This document shows, piece after piece, positions 1 to 9,267 of a stretch of DNA of 64,000 bases. How positions within the stretch are numbered: the first letter of the stretch is position 1; every line of letters begins with the position of its first letter. Source of the DNA: Nocardia crassostreae. GTDB lineage: Bacteria > Actinomycetota > Actinomycetes > Mycobacteriales > Mycobacteriaceae. Below the pieces are notes generated by a model. That model was not told where the DNA came from, made no database searches, and saw only the letters and a program-made list of their open reading frames with translations. The stretch is from assembly GCF_001613405.1 (NCBI RefSeq), contig NZ_BDCH01000002.1, positions 32,727-96,726 of the forward strand, in the 5' to 3' direction. The translations under genes were made by a program, and so were the position numbers.

Positions 1-684
1 GCCGTACAGGATGGCGTCGACGATCATGATGTTGGTCTTGGGCGAGACGTGCTGCAGCGCCAGCTCCACATTGGTGCTGGCCCGGCCATTGGCGGGCAGC
101 CAGCCCAGCTTCACCGCGAAGACGAGCTTGAGCAGCAGGCCGACGAAGAACACCGGCGCCGCGTAGGCCAGCGTGCCGAACAGCCGCAGGCCGACGTCGG
201 CGGCCTGATCACGATGGGTGGCGGCGTAGCGGCCCAGCGGTACGCCCACCGCGAAGGCCACCACCAGCGCGTAGAAGACCAGTTCCAGGGTGGCCGCGCC
301 GTAGGTGATGATGACGTCGCTGACCGGCCGCCTGTCCTGGGTATAGCCGAAATCGCCCTGCAGCAGATTGGTGATGTACTCCCAATACTGCACGTGCAGT
401 GGACGATTCAGTCCGGCGGCCTCCTTGCGGGCCTCGATCTGGTCGGCCGGGAGGCGACCGCCCATGGCGGCGCTGATCGGATCGCCGACCACCCGCATGA
501 GCACGAACACCGTGGTCACCAGAATCCAGGTGGTGACCGGAATGAGGGCCAGCCGCACCCCCAGGTAGCGCAGCAGCGCACCGTAGCGGGAGTCGGCGCC
601 CGGAATCTTGATTCGGTTGAGGGACAGTTGGTTCCGAGGCGAGCGGGCCGGGGCGTCCGGCCCGCTCTTCAGCGACGGGGTCAC
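1..684 (-). CDS. ABC transporter permease, dipeptide/oligopeptide type (partial, 3' end outside window)
   Basis: This is an inner-membrane permease of the DppB/OppB family for import of peptides or similar solutes. My own translation of the minus strand gives 228 codons before the window edge. The chain has a basic cytoplasmic N-terminus, a first membrane helix near residues 42-64, and the family signature of a proline/leucine-rich stretch followed by GDFGYT near residue 112, then more hydrophobic helices. The GTG start at 684 overlaps the TGA stop of the upstream binding protein by four bases, so the two are translationally coupled. The EAA loop that contacts the ATPase would lie beyond the edge. 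The substrate cannot be read from the sequence. Confidence 0.85.
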   Translation of the reverse strand, partial: MTPSLKSGPDAPARSPRNQLSLNRIKIPGADSRYGALLRYLGVRLALIPVTTWILVTTVFVLMRVVGDPISAAMGGRLPADQIEARKEAAGLNRPLHVQYWEYITNLLQGDFGYTQDRRPVSDVIITYGAATLELVFYALVVAFAVGVPLGRYAATHRDQAADVGLRLFGTLAYAAPVFFVGLLLKLVFAVKLGWLPANGRASTNVELALQHVSPKTNIMIVDAILYG

Positions 685-2267
685 TTGCTCAGGACGCCGT
701 ACCGGAACTTGAACGACGCGTCGAGGGTGCTGGGAACGCCCTGGACCTCGGGGCGGGACACCGCGATGGACTTACCGGACAGCAGCGGGAGCATGGAGAT
801 GTGGTTGGCGGCCAGATCCTTCTGCACCTGCGCGAGAATGGTCGCCCGCTTGGCGGGATCGGCCTCGACGGTCTCCGCCGTCAGCTGCGCCGTAATGGCC
901 GGATCCTCGAAGTGGTTCTCCAGGAAGTTGTTCGGCGCGAAGAACGGGGTCAGGTAGTTGTCCGGATCCGGGAAGTCCGGGAACCAGCCCAGCTGATACA
1001 GCGGGTAGGTGTCCTGGACGCGCTCGTCCTGGTAGGTGACCCATTCGGTGGACTGCAGGTTGACCTTGAACAGGCCGGTGCCCTCCAGCTGCGCCTTGAT
1101 GGCCGCGTACTCCTCGGAGGAGGAGCCGCCGTAGTGATCCGGGTTGTACTGCAGGTTCAGCGTGACGGGGGCGGTCACCCCGGCGTCGGCGAGGAACTTG
1201 GCGGCCGCGTCCTTGTTGGGCTTGGCGCCGTAGATCTCCTTGTAGGGCTCGGTCGCACCGGTGAGGCCCTGCGGGATGGAGGAATAGGCCGGGTTGTAGG
1301 TGCCCTGGTAGACGCTCTGGCTCAGCGCCTCGCGGTCCACGCTGGAGGCGATGGCCTTGCGCACGGCCAGCTTTTGGGCCGGATCGTTGCCGGGCATGGT
1401 GTTCAGGTTGAACACGATGTAGCGCAGCTCGCCGCCCGGACCGTCGTGCACCTTGACCTTGGAATCGTTGCGCAGCGCCGCGATATCGGTGGGCGAGAGC
1501 GACCGGTAGGCCACATCGATCGCGCCGTTCTGGATATCGAGCTTCATATTCTCCGGCGACTCGTAGTATTTCGCGGAGACGGTGTCGGACTTGGGCGCGC
1601 CCAGCAGGCCGTTGTAGTCCTTGTTGGCCTTGTATTCGACCAGCTTGTTCTTGTCGTAGCTGGTGATGTCGAAGGGCCCGGAGAACGGATGCGCCTTCAC
1701 CACTTCCTCATCGGGCAGCACCTTGTCGGCCGGGAAGGACTTCTCGTCGATGAGGACCCCGGCCTGGGTGGGCAGGATTGCCGGGAAGGTCTGGTCGTTG
1801 GCCACCTTCAGCGTGAAATTGACCGTCAGGTCGTCGACGACCTCGGTCTTGGCGAGGTTGTTCAGCAGCACGGCCGGGCCATTGGGGTCGTTGATGCCCA
1901 GCATCCGGTCGAAGGAGAACTTGACGCTCTTGGCGGTCAACGGATTCCCGTTGACGAACTTCAGGCCCGACTTCAGCTTGCACTGATACACCGTCGGTGA
2001 GGTGAACGAGCACTTCTCGGCCGCATCCGGTTTGGGGGTGGCGTCGCCCGGTGCGAAGTTCAAAAGGTACTGATACACCTGGGTTTCCACGGCGAGCGAC
2101 CCATTGTCGTACGCGGCGGCGGGGTCCAGGGCGAAGATCCGGTCGGTGGTGCCGACGACCAAGCCGCCGCCCACTCCCCCGTCCCCTGTTCGGCCCGACC
2201 CACAGCCCGCTAGCGCCGCGACCGTCAACCCAACTACACCTACAACTGCAACGCTTCTCTTGCGCAT
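681..2267 (-). CDS. ABC transporter substrate-binding lipoprotein, family 5 (peptide/solute)
   Basis: This is the extracytoplasmic solute receptor for the permease that follows it. The 528-residue protein starts at the ATG at 2267, where AGGACAGG lies just upstream; an earlier in-frame ATG at 2366 would put the signal peptide 33 residues inside. The N-terminus is a lipoprotein signal with lipobox LAGC and lipidated Cys22. The mature part has the length and layout of SBP_bac_5 proteins, including the LTAKSVKFSFDRM stretch that is typical of the DppA/OppA family. It overlaps the permease gene by 4 bp in an operon that runs out of the window. Whether the ligand is a peptide, nickel or another solute is unknown. 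Confidence 0.9.
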   Translation of the reverse strand: MRKRSVAVVGVVGLTVAALAGCGSGRTGDGGVGGGLVVGTTDRIFALDPAAAYDNGSLAVETQVYQYLLNFAPGDATPKPDAAEKCSFTSPTVYQCKLKSGLKFVNGNPLTAKSVKFSFDRMLGINDPNGPAVLLNNLAKTEVVDDLTVNFTLKVANDQTFPAILPTQAGVLIDEKSFPADKVLPDEEVVKAHPFSGPFDITSYDKNKLVEYKANKDYNGLLGAPKSDTVSAKYYESPENMKLDIQNGAIDVAYRSLSPTDIAALRNDSKVKVHDGPGGELRYIVFNLNTMPGNDPAQKLAVRKAIASSVDREALSQSVYQGTYNPAYSSIPQGLTGATEPYKEIYGAKPNKDAAAKFLADAGVTAPVTLNLQYNPDHYGGSSSEEYAAIKAQLEGTGLFKVNLQSTEWVTYQDERVQDTYPLYQLGWFPDFPDPDNYLTPFFAPNNFLENHFEDPAITAQLTAETVEADPAKRATILAQVQKDLAANHISMLPLLSGKSIAVSRPEVQGVPSTLDASFKFRYGVLSK

Positions 2268-2394
2268 GCCTGTCCTGCTCTCGAAACGTGGTGCGCGCGT
2301 CCGGATCACGGACAGCGGAGCACCACGATGGACTTCGTCTGGCTGGGCACAGTATCGACGCGCCATTGCCGATATGTTGCGTTTACGAACAAAC

Positions 2395-2411
2395 TGACAA
2401 TTTTTTTGTCA
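2395..2411. promoter_or_regulatory. AT-rich inverted repeat upstream of the solute-binding gene
   Basis: TGACAA and TTGTCA form a perfect 6-bp inverted repeat around five T residues, about 130 bp upstream of the start at 2267. Read on the minus strand, TTGTCA could serve as a -35 box, with CATATC about 18 bases further as a weak -10. It lies in an unusually AT-rich pocket. It could be an operator, a promoter element or both; assignment is tentative. Confidence 0.35.
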
Positions 2412-2468
2412 CGTACACAACAGGGCCAATGTCGCAAGTGCGCCACAATATTTCCCCCGAAAACACGA

Positions 2469-2499
2469 GCGCCCGCCCGCGTTTTCCGCGGGCGGGCGC
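2469..2499 (-). terminator. Hairpin at the purF stop codon
   Basis: A perfect 13-bp GC stem (2469-2481 with 2487-2499) closes a 5-base loop TTTTC. Its outer edge touches the purF stop codon at 2499-2501. On the minus strand the stem is followed by a short, imperfect T-rich stretch. It probably ends purF transcription and separates it from the peptide transporter genes. Confidence 0.7.
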
Positions 2500-4094
2500 T
2501 AGTGACGAGGCTTTTTCCGGAGGCCCTCCCAGGGGCGGCTCAGTGCGTCCACATTGGCATTGTCGGCCAGCAGCTCCGACTCGCTGGCTCCGCTGAGCAT
2601 GCCCTCGAGGAGGTTCTTGCCGATCGCGGCCTCGGTCGGCAGCGCGATCGGGTACTCACCGTCGAAGCAGGCGCAGCACAGCCGCGAGCGCGGCTGCTCG
2701 GTGGCGGCGACCATGCCCTCCAGGGAGATATAGCCCAGGCTGTCCGCGCCGATGGAGCGGCGCACGCCCTCCACCATCTCGTCCAGGCTGGTGCCCTCGA
2801 TGCCGTCCGGGCCCGCGCCATTGGCGATCAGCTCCGCGCGCGAGGCGAAGTCGATGCCGTAGAAGCAAGGCCACTTGACCGGCGGCGAGGCGATCCGCAC
2901 ATGGATCTCCAAAGCCCCCGCCTCACGCAGCATTCGGATGAGGGCGCGCTGGGTATTGCCGCGCACGATGGAGTCGTCCACCACGATGAGCCGCTTACCG
3001 CGGATCACCTCGCGCAGCGGATTCAGCTTGAGCCGGATGCCGAGCTGGCGAATGGTCTGGCTGGGCTGGATGAAGGTGCGGGCCGCATAGGCGTTCTTCA
3101 TGAGCCCCTGGCCGTAGGGCACACCGGAGCCCTGCGCGTAACCCACCGCGGCCGGGGTGCCCGACTCCGGCACCGGGATGACCAGATCGGCGTCGATGGG
3201 ATGCTCATCGGCCAGGCGACGGCCGATGTCCACACGGGTGGCGTGCACGGAACGACCCGAGATGGTGGAGTCCGGCCGGGCCAGATACACGTACTCGAAG
3301 ACACAGCCCTTGGGCGTCGGATTGGCGAAGCGCGAGGACCGCACCCCGTCCGCGTCGATCGCCAGCAGTTCGCCCGGCTCGATCTCGCGCACGAAGGAGG
3401 CGCCGACGATATCGAGTGCGGCGGTTTCGCTGGCGACCACCCAGCCACGATCCAAGCGGCCCAGGCACAGCGGCCGGACACCGTGCGGATCGCGCGCGGC
3501 ATACAGCGTGTGCTCATCCATGAAGGTCAGACAGAACGCGCCGCGCAGCGTCGGCAGCAGTTCCATGGCGGCCTGCTCGATGCTCTTGTCGGCGGCCGCG
3601 TGCGCCAGCAGCGCGGTCATCACATCGGAGTCGGAGGTGGCGGCCATATTCCCGGCCAGCCGCCCACTGATCAGACCGAGTTCGCGTGCACGCGCGCTCA
3701 ATTCGGCGGTATTGACCAGATTTCCGTTGTGCCCCAATGCCAATCCGGTGCCCACCGCGGTGGTCCGGAAGATCGGCTGGGCATTCTCCCAGGTGGTGGA
3801 ACCGGTAGTGGAATAACGGCAATGGCCGACGGCCACATAGCCGGGCATGGAGGCCAGGGTCTGCTCGTCGAACACCTGGCTCACCAGGCCGAGATCCTTG
3901 AAGACCAGCACCTGCGAGCCGTCGGCGACGGCGATACCGGCCGCCTCCTGCCCGCGGTGCTGCAATGCGTAGAGGCCGTAGTACGTGAGCTTGGCCACAT
4001 CCTCACCCGGCGCCCAGACTCCGAAGACGCCGCACTCTTCGCGCGGTTCGTTCTCGTCCTGATCGGGGGTGGTGGCGGCGGGGGGCAGGGTCAC
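2499..4094 (-). CDS. purF: Amidophosphoribosyltransferase
   Basis: This enzyme catalyses the first step of de novo purine synthesis: PRPP plus glutamine gives 5-phosphoribosylamine. I take the GTG at 4094 as start because AGGGAG lies six bases upstream; an ATG at 4133 is possible. A 20-residue propeptide precedes the catalytic cysteine in ECGVFGVW (Cys21), as in the Bacillus-type enzymes that are processed and carry a [4Fe-4S] cluster. The four cluster cysteines are visible in KGCVFEY, WPCFYG and LCCACFDG. The PRPP loop is IVVDDSIVRGNT. The protein is very close to M. tuberculosis Rv0808. In that genome purM follows directly; here a terminator and a peptide transporter operon follow instead. 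Confidence 0.97.
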   Translation of the reverse strand: MTLPPAATTPDQDENEPREECGVFGVWAPGEDVAKLTYYGLYALQHRGQEAAGIAVADGSQVLVFKDLGLVSQVFDEQTLASMPGYVAVGHCRYSTTGSTTWENAQPIFRTTAVGTGLALGHNGNLVNTAELSARARELGLISGRLAGNMAATSDSDVMTALLAHAAADKSIEQAAMELLPTLRGAFCLTFMDEHTLYAARDPHGVRPLCLGRLDRGWVVASETAALDIVGASFVREIEPGELLAIDADGVRSSRFANPTPKGCVFEYVYLARPDSTISGRSVHATRVDIGRRLADEHPIDADLVIPVPESGTPAAVGYAQGSGVPYGQGLMKNAYAARTFIQPSQTIRQLGIRLKLNPLREVIRGKRLIVVDDSIVRGNTQRALIRMLREAGALEIHVRIASPPVKWPCFYGIDFASRAELIANGAGPDGIEGTSLDEMVEGVRRSIGADSLGYISLEGMVAATEQPRSRLCCACFDGEYPIALPTEAAIGKNLLEGMLSGASESELLADNANVDALSRPWEGLRKKPRH

Positions 4095-4207
4095 CGGTTG
4101 CTCCCTGTTAGGCGGGCGGGGGGCACCGGTCATTCTACGGGTAATCCGCGCGCAACCCACCGCTGGGTTGACCCCGGTGGCGGGAGGTTTGCTGTTAGCT
4201 TTCGAGA

Positions 4208-5536
4208 GTGACGGACACCGATACCGTGGACGGGGCCGAACGTCGGCATCTGACACCGATCAAGTGGGCGCTGCCGATTGTCGTGGTCACGTTGCTGGCC
4301 TCCTTGCTCGGCGTCATGTACCTGGATTACGTCGTCGATCCCGAGAAGAACCTGCACAATTTCCCGATCGCACTGGTCAATCAGGATGTCGGCGACGATA
4401 TCGGTGCGCCGGGGCAGGTCAAGCACGTCAACTTCGGCGATCAGGTGCAGGAGGGGCTGCAAAAGGCCGTCCCGTCGGACAAGATCGATCTGCGGGTGCT
4501 CGGCATCAACGAGGCCCAATTGCAGATGCAGCAGGCACAGGTATACGGGACGATCATCATTCCGAGCGACTTCTCCAAGCGGCTGGGGATTCTCGGGGTG
4601 GGGAGCGTGATACCCGGTGACATTTCCCAGCCCGTGCTGACCCTGCAGACCAATCCGCGAACCGGCGCCTTCGCCACCGCGATCGTGCAGAAGATCGGCG
4701 CCGAAGCCCTGAGCCAAGTGCAGATACAGGTCGGGCAGCAGCTCACCGAGACGGTCAAGGCCCAACTGACCCCGCCGGACGGCGGGCCCGCGCCGGAGCT
4801 GACCGGTGCGACCCGGATCGCGTTGGAGAAGCCGCTCAATATCGTGGTCGAGCAGTTCCGGCCATTGCCCGGCGGATCCGGGGAGGGGCTGACGGCGTTC
4901 TTCTACGGGCTGCTGTTGCTGTTGGTCGGCATGGTCGGGGCGATGATCATTCACCAGTTGATCGACTCGGCGCTGGGGTTCCTGCCGACCGAATGGGGGC
5001 CCTGGTATCTGCATTTCCCGCGGGCGCCGGTTTCGCGGGTCACCACGCTGCTGATCAAATGGTCGGCGGTGGCGGTGATGTCGTGTTTGGTATCGGGGGC
5101 GCTGCTGATCATTGCGAACGCGCTCGGGATGCCGATCGACAAGCCGCTGTTGCTGTTTCTGTACGGGGCGTTCGTGATGATCGCGGTGAGCGTCACGTGT
5201 ACGTCGATTCTGGCTGCGGTGGGGACCGCGGGGCTGATCATCAACCTGATCATTTTCATTATTTTGGGGCTGCCGTCTTCCGGGGGGACGGTGCCGATCG
5301 AGGCTACGCCGAAGTACTTTGGGTGGCTGGCGAAGTTCGAGCCGATGCATCAGGTGTTTCTGGGGACTCGGGCCATTCTCTACTTCAATGGGAGCGGGAT
5401 CGCGGGACTGAGTCGGGGATTCTGGATGACGGCGCTGGGGCTGGGGATCGGGGCGGTGTTCGGGCTTGCGATCACGCGGTTTTATGACCGGAAGGGGTTG
5501 GAGCGCAAGCCGGTCAATGCACGGCCTGCGTCATAG
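4208..5536 (+). CDS. DUF3533/YhgE-Pip-like membrane protein
   Basis: This 442-residue polytopic protein starts at a GTG, 113 bases from the purF start on the opposite strand. One helix near residues 17-40 is followed by an extracytoplasmic region of roughly 180 residues, which carries the VNQDVG-type motif of the DUF3533/YhgE family, and then by about six helices in residues 225-430. That is the layout of ABC-2-type permeases lacking an ATPase and of phage-infection-protein relatives. The function is unknown; export or cell-envelope assembly is a guess. Codon use becomes slightly AT-richer toward the 3' end. It overlaps the convergent gene at its 3' end by 6 bp. Confidence 0.75.
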   Translation: MTDTDTVDGAERRHLTPIKWALPIVVVTLLASLLGVMYLDYVVDPEKNLHNFPIALVNQDVGDDIGAPGQVKHVNFGDQVQEGLQKAVPSDKIDLRVLGINEAQLQMQQAQVYGTIIIPSDFSKRLGILGVGSVIPGDISQPVLTLQTNPRTGAFATAIVQKIGAEALSQVQIQVGQQLTETVKAQLTPPDGGPAPELTGATRIALEKPLNIVVEQFRPLPGGSGEGLTAFFYGLLLLLVGMVGAMIIHQLIDSALGFLPTEWGPWYLHFPRAPVSRVTTLLIKWSAVAVMSCLVSGALLIIANALGMPIDKPLLLFLYGAFVMIAVSVTCTSILAAVGTAGLIINLIIFIILGLPSSGGTVPIEATPKYFGWLAKFEPMHQVFLGTRAILYFNGSGIAGLSRGFWMTALGLGIGAVFGLAITRFYDRKGLERKPVNARPAS

Positions 5537-5917
5537 CTGGGCGATGGGGAGCCAGCGGGCGACCTCAGGGGCGCGGCTGCCCGAGGCAGTCAGGGCGCCG
5601 GAGTCCAGGGCGGCCTCGAAGGTGAGCAGGCCGGTGGCCAGCAGGAGCCACATGCGGGGATCGGTTTCGACCACATTCGGCGGGGTGCCACGGGTGTGGC
5701 GGGGGCCTTCGATGCATTGGACGGCGACGAAGGGTGGGATGCGCAGCTCGACCCAGGAGCCGGGGGCGTCGGCGGCCAGGGAGCGGGCCGTGACGCGAAC
5801 CGCGGCGGCCAGGTCGGGGCGGGCGGGAGGGAGGGTTGAGTCGTCTTGGAGCCACTGGGCTATTGCTGCCAGGGCGGATCGCACTTCTTGCGGGGTGACC
5901 GCGCCACGTCTTGCCAC
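5531..5917 (-). CDS. Sterol carrier family protein (Rv0807-like)
   Basis: This small 128-residue cytoplasmic protein resembles the conserved actinobacterial proteins annotated as sterol carrier family. The C-terminal half contains the stretch DPRMWLLLATGLLTFEAAL, in line with the lipid-binding fold of that family. In M. tuberculosis the corresponding gene lies immediately upstream of purF, so its position here, separated from purF only by one inserted membrane-protein gene, supports orthology. There is no signal peptide or membrane segment. Its ligand and role are unproven. The start at 5917 is the first ATG in the frame. Confidence 0.75.
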   Translation of the reverse strand: MARRGAVTPQEVRSALAAIAQWLQDDSTLPPARPDLAAAVRVTARSLAADAPGSWVELRIPPFVAVQCIEGPRHTRGTPPNVVETDPRMWLLLATGLLTFEAALDSGALTASGSRAPEVARWLPIAQL

Positions 5918-6036
5918 GGGGGCGAGGTTACCTGGGCTGTCGGATGAATCGGTTTGGTTGCTGACGGTTTCGAGGGCTGGTCTGATCAGGAACGCTCGTG
6001 GCTGTGTTTAATTTGCCCTCCGCTTCGCTCCGGGCG

Positions 6037-6155
6037 GGGTTTGGGCCCCGAAGTCTCGATTTTTCCCTCCCTCCGCGCACGCCGGAGCTCCTCCGCTTCG
6101 CTCCCCCGCTCCGACGTGCGCTCCACTCAGTCCAAAATCGAGACGGCCCAAACCC
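6037..6155. repeat. Large nested inverted repeat in a 416-bp intergenic region
   Basis: The gap 5918-6333 holds no convincing gene. Its centre is a 119-bp element with two nested stems. The outer stem pairs GGGTTTGGGCC (6037-6047) and GTCTCGATTTT (6053-6063) with AAAATCGAGAC (6134-6144) and GGCCCAAACCC (6145-6155), giving 22 bp with a 5-base bulge. The inner stem pairs 6075-6081 and 6083-6088 with 6108-6113 and 6115-6121, with one mismatch and a 19-base loop. CTCCGCTTCGCTCC occurs both just left of the element (6018-6031) and in the apical loop. It follows the CPBP gene and precedes the sterol-carrier gene. It may be a terminator, a structured RNA or a dispersed palindromic repeat. Confidence 0.7.
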
Positions 6156-6333
6156 TTACAGAACTGCGCGAAGAGAATTCCCTACACCAAGACGAACTGG
6201 CTTGATACGCGGACCGGATTGCACCAACTGTCAACGACAGTTCGCCTGCGGCGGACCAACTCGAACCGACCTTCCTTAATGGCAGCCTGTATTGCGACTC
6301 AGTTGACGACAACCCAACCAGCCGACAAGTGCG

Positions 6334-7029
6334 TTAGCGTTCACGGCGCAGGACGGCGTGGCGCTGGCGGCGCAGTGCAGCGAGATGCTCCAGGCGGCGA
6401 GCGGTGCGGCGTTCCCAGCGGCGGGCGGTTCGGGGCGCGAGTGCCCCGCCGCCGTTCACCGCGAGGTGCAGCAGGGCGGGTGCCGTGATACTGCTGGTCT
6501 TCGACCGCAAGGCCTCCAACAGCAAACCGCCGAGGCCCGTGATCATGACGGTGCCGGGAACCGGGTCTCCCGACGCCTGGGCCGGTCGGATGTGTGACAG
6601 CCCGAAGATCAATGCCCCGAGCCATCTTCCGCACCGGCCATATGTCTCCTCGAGCAGGGGGGTCAAGGTGGCCCGATAGATCAGCTCCTCGGTGTACACG
6701 GTGCCCAGAGGTATGTGCACCGCAACCCATTCGGCTGGCCCCACCTCGGGTGCCCGGTCGGCGAGTTCGGCCAGATGGCGGCGAGTCGACGGAATGGCCA
6801 GCGCCGCGGCGTAACCGGCGCCGGCCAGTCCAGCGGCCGCGATTCCGGTGCACAGTCCGCGCCCCGACCGCCAGTTCGGATTGCCCTGAAAGACGACGGC
6901 GTAAGCGGTCGCGAACAATGCGTTGGCGGTAGTTCGCCCACGGAGGCCCAGACCCATGGCAGGGAGCAGCTGGTTGTTCCAGGCCACAGGAAACGCCATG
7001 GCCGCGAGGGCTTCCAAGCGGATGCGCAC
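6334..7029 (-). CDS. CPBP family intramembrane metalloprotease (Rv0804-like)
   Basis: This is a predicted membrane-embedded protease of the CAAX/bacteriocin-processing family. With the GTG start at 7029, one base after the stop of the upstream gene, it has 231 residues and several membrane helices. The catalytic motifs are present: EELIYR (Glu114, Glu115, Arg119), the histidine of FGLSH (His146), and HLAVN (His188, Asn192). An ATG at 6999 with GGAAG upstream is an alternative start. M. tuberculosis has a CPBP gene (Rv0804) next to purL, so the position is conserved. The C-terminal 35 residues are arginine-rich and probably cytoplasmic. The substrate is unknown. Confidence 0.8.
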   Translation of the reverse strand: MRIRLEALAAMAFPVAWNNQLLPAMGLGLRGRTTANALFATAYAVVFQGNPNWRSGRGLCTGIAAAGLAGAGYAAALAIPSTRRHLAELADRAPEVGPAEWVAVHIPLGTVYTEELIYRATLTPLLEETYGRCGRWLGALIFGLSHIRPAQASGDPVPGTVMITGLGGLLLEALRSKTSSITAPALLHLAVNGGGALAPRTARRWERRTARRLEHLAALRRQRHAVLRRER

Positions 7030-7030
7030 G

Positions 7031-8803
7031 CTATTTGACCGTTCGCTCGAAGTCTTCGGCCAGTTCGATCTGAGTGCGGATCTTCTCTTGCAGTTCCGGA
7101 TTCCAGTCCGGAGGTTCCGCGATGGCAGTCCAGCCATCGAGGATCAGGGACCCGTAGCGGTGCCCGTGGCCGTCACTGACGCCCTGGGCATTGATGAGAT
7201 CGGCCGCCACCTGCCAGAAGGTGACGACGGGCCACCAGCGCATTTGCGAGGACACGTCGGAGCCGCGCGGCTCGGAGAGCCAATCGGGTTGGGAGAAAAG
7301 CAGATCCGAGGACCACCACACAATGGGATCGGAAGGGTGCATCAAGTACGCGATCCGGGGGCGGCGCCAATCCGGCGAGGGTTTGGTGAGATCCTCGGCC
7401 TGCGCCGCGAAGCGCACGACCAGCCCGTCGGCATAGATCGGGTCCACTTCACGGGTGCCGGGATCGCGGCGGGAGACGAATTGTTCCCACAGGACATTGG
7501 AATTGGGTGGGCCGACCCACAGCGCGCCGTCCACCTTGGAGCGCAGGTCCGCCAAACCCGAGAAAGCCGATTCCGAGCCCTGTGACCCCAGGCTCTCGCC
7601 GTACACCAGCAGTTTCGGGCGAGATTCCGGCGGACGGGCCGACCAGCGGGTGTAGACGGCGTCGAACATCTTCTTCCCGGCGATGGCCACTTTCTGGCGG
7701 TCGGCCAGGAAGGACAGCACGCTCGGCAGGTACGAGTACTGCGAGGCGAGGATGGCGGTGTCGCCGCCGTACATGTACTCGAGGGCGGCGGCGCTCATGG
7801 AGTTGACCCAGCCGGTGCCGGTGGTGGTGACAATGGCGAGAACCTTCCGGTCGAAGGCCCCCGTTCGTTCCAGTTCGGCGACCGCGAGATCTTCCTGGGT
7901 GGTGTCCGCACCGGCTGATTCGAGGCCGACATACACCCGGATGGGTTCGCGGGCGGGCTTGCCGGTGACCGCGCCGATGAGCAGCGGATCCGGACCGTGC
8001 GAGACGAACCAGCGCCCCTCCGAGCCGAGGGTCTCCCATTTCGCCAGGGACTGCGGGCTGCCGGAGCGTTCCGGTTCGGTGGGCTGCACCGCGAAATCGG
8101 TCATCTGGTCATTGCGCACGCTGAACGCCGAGTTCGCCACCGCCCAGAAGGCGGTGGTGGCGACGCCGTTGAACAGCGTCACGACGAGGACGGTGAGCAG
8201 CAGCGCGCCGGTGGCCGGTGCCAGCGCGGGCGGTACCCGCACCCAGCGGCTGAGTTGGCGGGCTATGAATCGCACCAGTTCCCGCAGGGTCCGGTAGACC
8301 GCCACCACCAGTGCGCCCACCGCGAAGCTGAGCCCGCCGGTGCGCAGGTAGGCGGCGCGCGAGCTGGTTTCGTCCATGCCCATGAGGGTGTAGATCTCGC
8401 GCTGCCAGTCGGCGGAGAGCACCAGCATGTAGGCGGCGGCCAGCGCGCAGCTGAAGACCACGGCCACCTTCACGCTGTAGCGCACCCATTCCGGCGGGGT
8501 GCCGATCTTCAACCGGGGGCGAATCCACTTGCGGAACAACCACTCCAGCACACAGCCGACGCCGTAGCCGAGCGCGGCGTTCACGCCGCTGATCAGGCCC
8601 TGGAACAGCCAGTCGCGCGGGAGCAGGGACGGGGTGACCGACCAGGCGAAGAACAGGGTCGCCACCACCAGCCCGACGTGATTGAGGCCGACGATCTCCT
8701 CGACGCGCCGCGCCACCTGCGCGATCCGCTTGCCCCAGCCGCGCCGGAAGAGCGCGGCGCCGCGAGTGCGCAGCCGCGTCAGGGCGTCGGCGGTGTCCAG
8801 CAC
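7031..8803 (-). CDS. Polytopic membrane protein with C-terminal alpha/beta-hydrolase domain
   Basis: This 590-residue protein matches the actinobacterial family with an Abhydrolase_9 N-terminal membrane domain and an Abhydrolase_9 catalytic domain. About five helices occupy residues 40-225. The remainder is predicted to be extracytoplasmic. The nucleophile elbow is YGESLGSQG, with Ser404. Later acidic and histidine residues (for example YLMHPSDPIVWW) could complete a triad. It is one base from the CPBP protease gene downstream, so the two are probably co-transcribed. The substrate is not known; a lipid or cell-envelope ester is a reasonable guess for this organism. Confidence 0.8.
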   Translation of the reverse strand: MLDTADALTRLRTRGAALFRRGWGKRIAQVARRVEEIVGLNHVGLVVATLFFAWSVTPSLLPRDWLFQGLISGVNAALGYGVGCVLEWLFRKWIRPRLKIGTPPEWVRYSVKVAVVFSCALAAAYMLVLSADWQREIYTLMGMDETSSRAAYLRTGGLSFAVGALVVAVYRTLRELVRFIARQLSRWVRVPPALAPATGALLLTVLVVTLFNGVATTAFWAVANSAFSVRNDQMTDFAVQPTEPERSGSPQSLAKWETLGSEGRWFVSHGPDPLLIGAVTGKPAREPIRVYVGLESAGADTTQEDLAVAELERTGAFDRKVLAIVTTTGTGWVNSMSAAALEYMYGGDTAILASQYSYLPSVLSFLADRQKVAIAGKKMFDAVYTRWSARPPESRPKLLVYGESLGSQGSESAFSGLADLRSKVDGALWVGPPNSNVLWEQFVSRRDPGTREVDPIYADGLVVRFAAQAEDLTKPSPDWRRPRIAYLMHPSDPIVWWSSDLLFSQPDWLSEPRGSDVSSQMRWWPVVTFWQVAADLINAQGVSDGHGHRYGSLILDGWTAIAEPPDWNPELQEKIRTQIELAEDFERTVK

Positions 8804-8971
8804 CCGTCAAGTATGGACGTCCGCCGCCCGATTCCGGGGACCCGTGCCTGTGAGGATCACCATGATCACCGGGTGGGCGGCTATCGCCCCCGGTCGGAGA
8901 GGCATTTACGCACAGCACTCGAGTAGTTGTACGGGGTCCGGCGGCGGCCCGCCCCGACAGACTCACTGAGC

Positions 8972-9259
8972 ATGAGCACGCCCAGCGCACAGACCAAGAG
9001 CACCACGGCTTTTCTGGCCCAGGCCATGATCGCGTTCGGAATCAGCTTCTCCGCCATCGTCATCGGCATCATCAACCTGCCGCTGGACTTCTGGCAGCGC
9101 GGATTCCTCTTGATGTCCACCCTTTTCCTGGTGAGCAGCTGCTTCACCCTCGCCAAGGTCATCCGCGATCAGCACGAATCCTCCAAGGTGCACCACCGCA
9201 TCGACGAGGCCCGCATGGAAAAACTGATGGCCGAACACGATCCGTTCAAAGTCCCCTGA
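8972..9259 (+). CDS. YiaA/YiaB-type two-helix inner membrane protein
   Basis: This 95-residue protein starts at the ATG at 8972. Two hydrophobic segments (about residues 14-36 and 42-62) are separated by a short LDFWQRG turn, which is the hallmark of the YiaAB family. A charged cytoplasmic tail of about 30 residues ends the chain. It is divergently oriented from the hydrolase gene and converges on purL, with a strong hairpin between. The family has no established biochemical role. Confidence 0.75.
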   Translation: MSTPSAQTKSTTAFLAQAMIAFGISFSAIVIGIINLPLDFWQRGFLLMSTLFLVSSCFTLAKVIRDQHESSKVHHRIDEARMEKLMAEHDPFKVP

Positions 9260-9267
9260 AGCAACTC

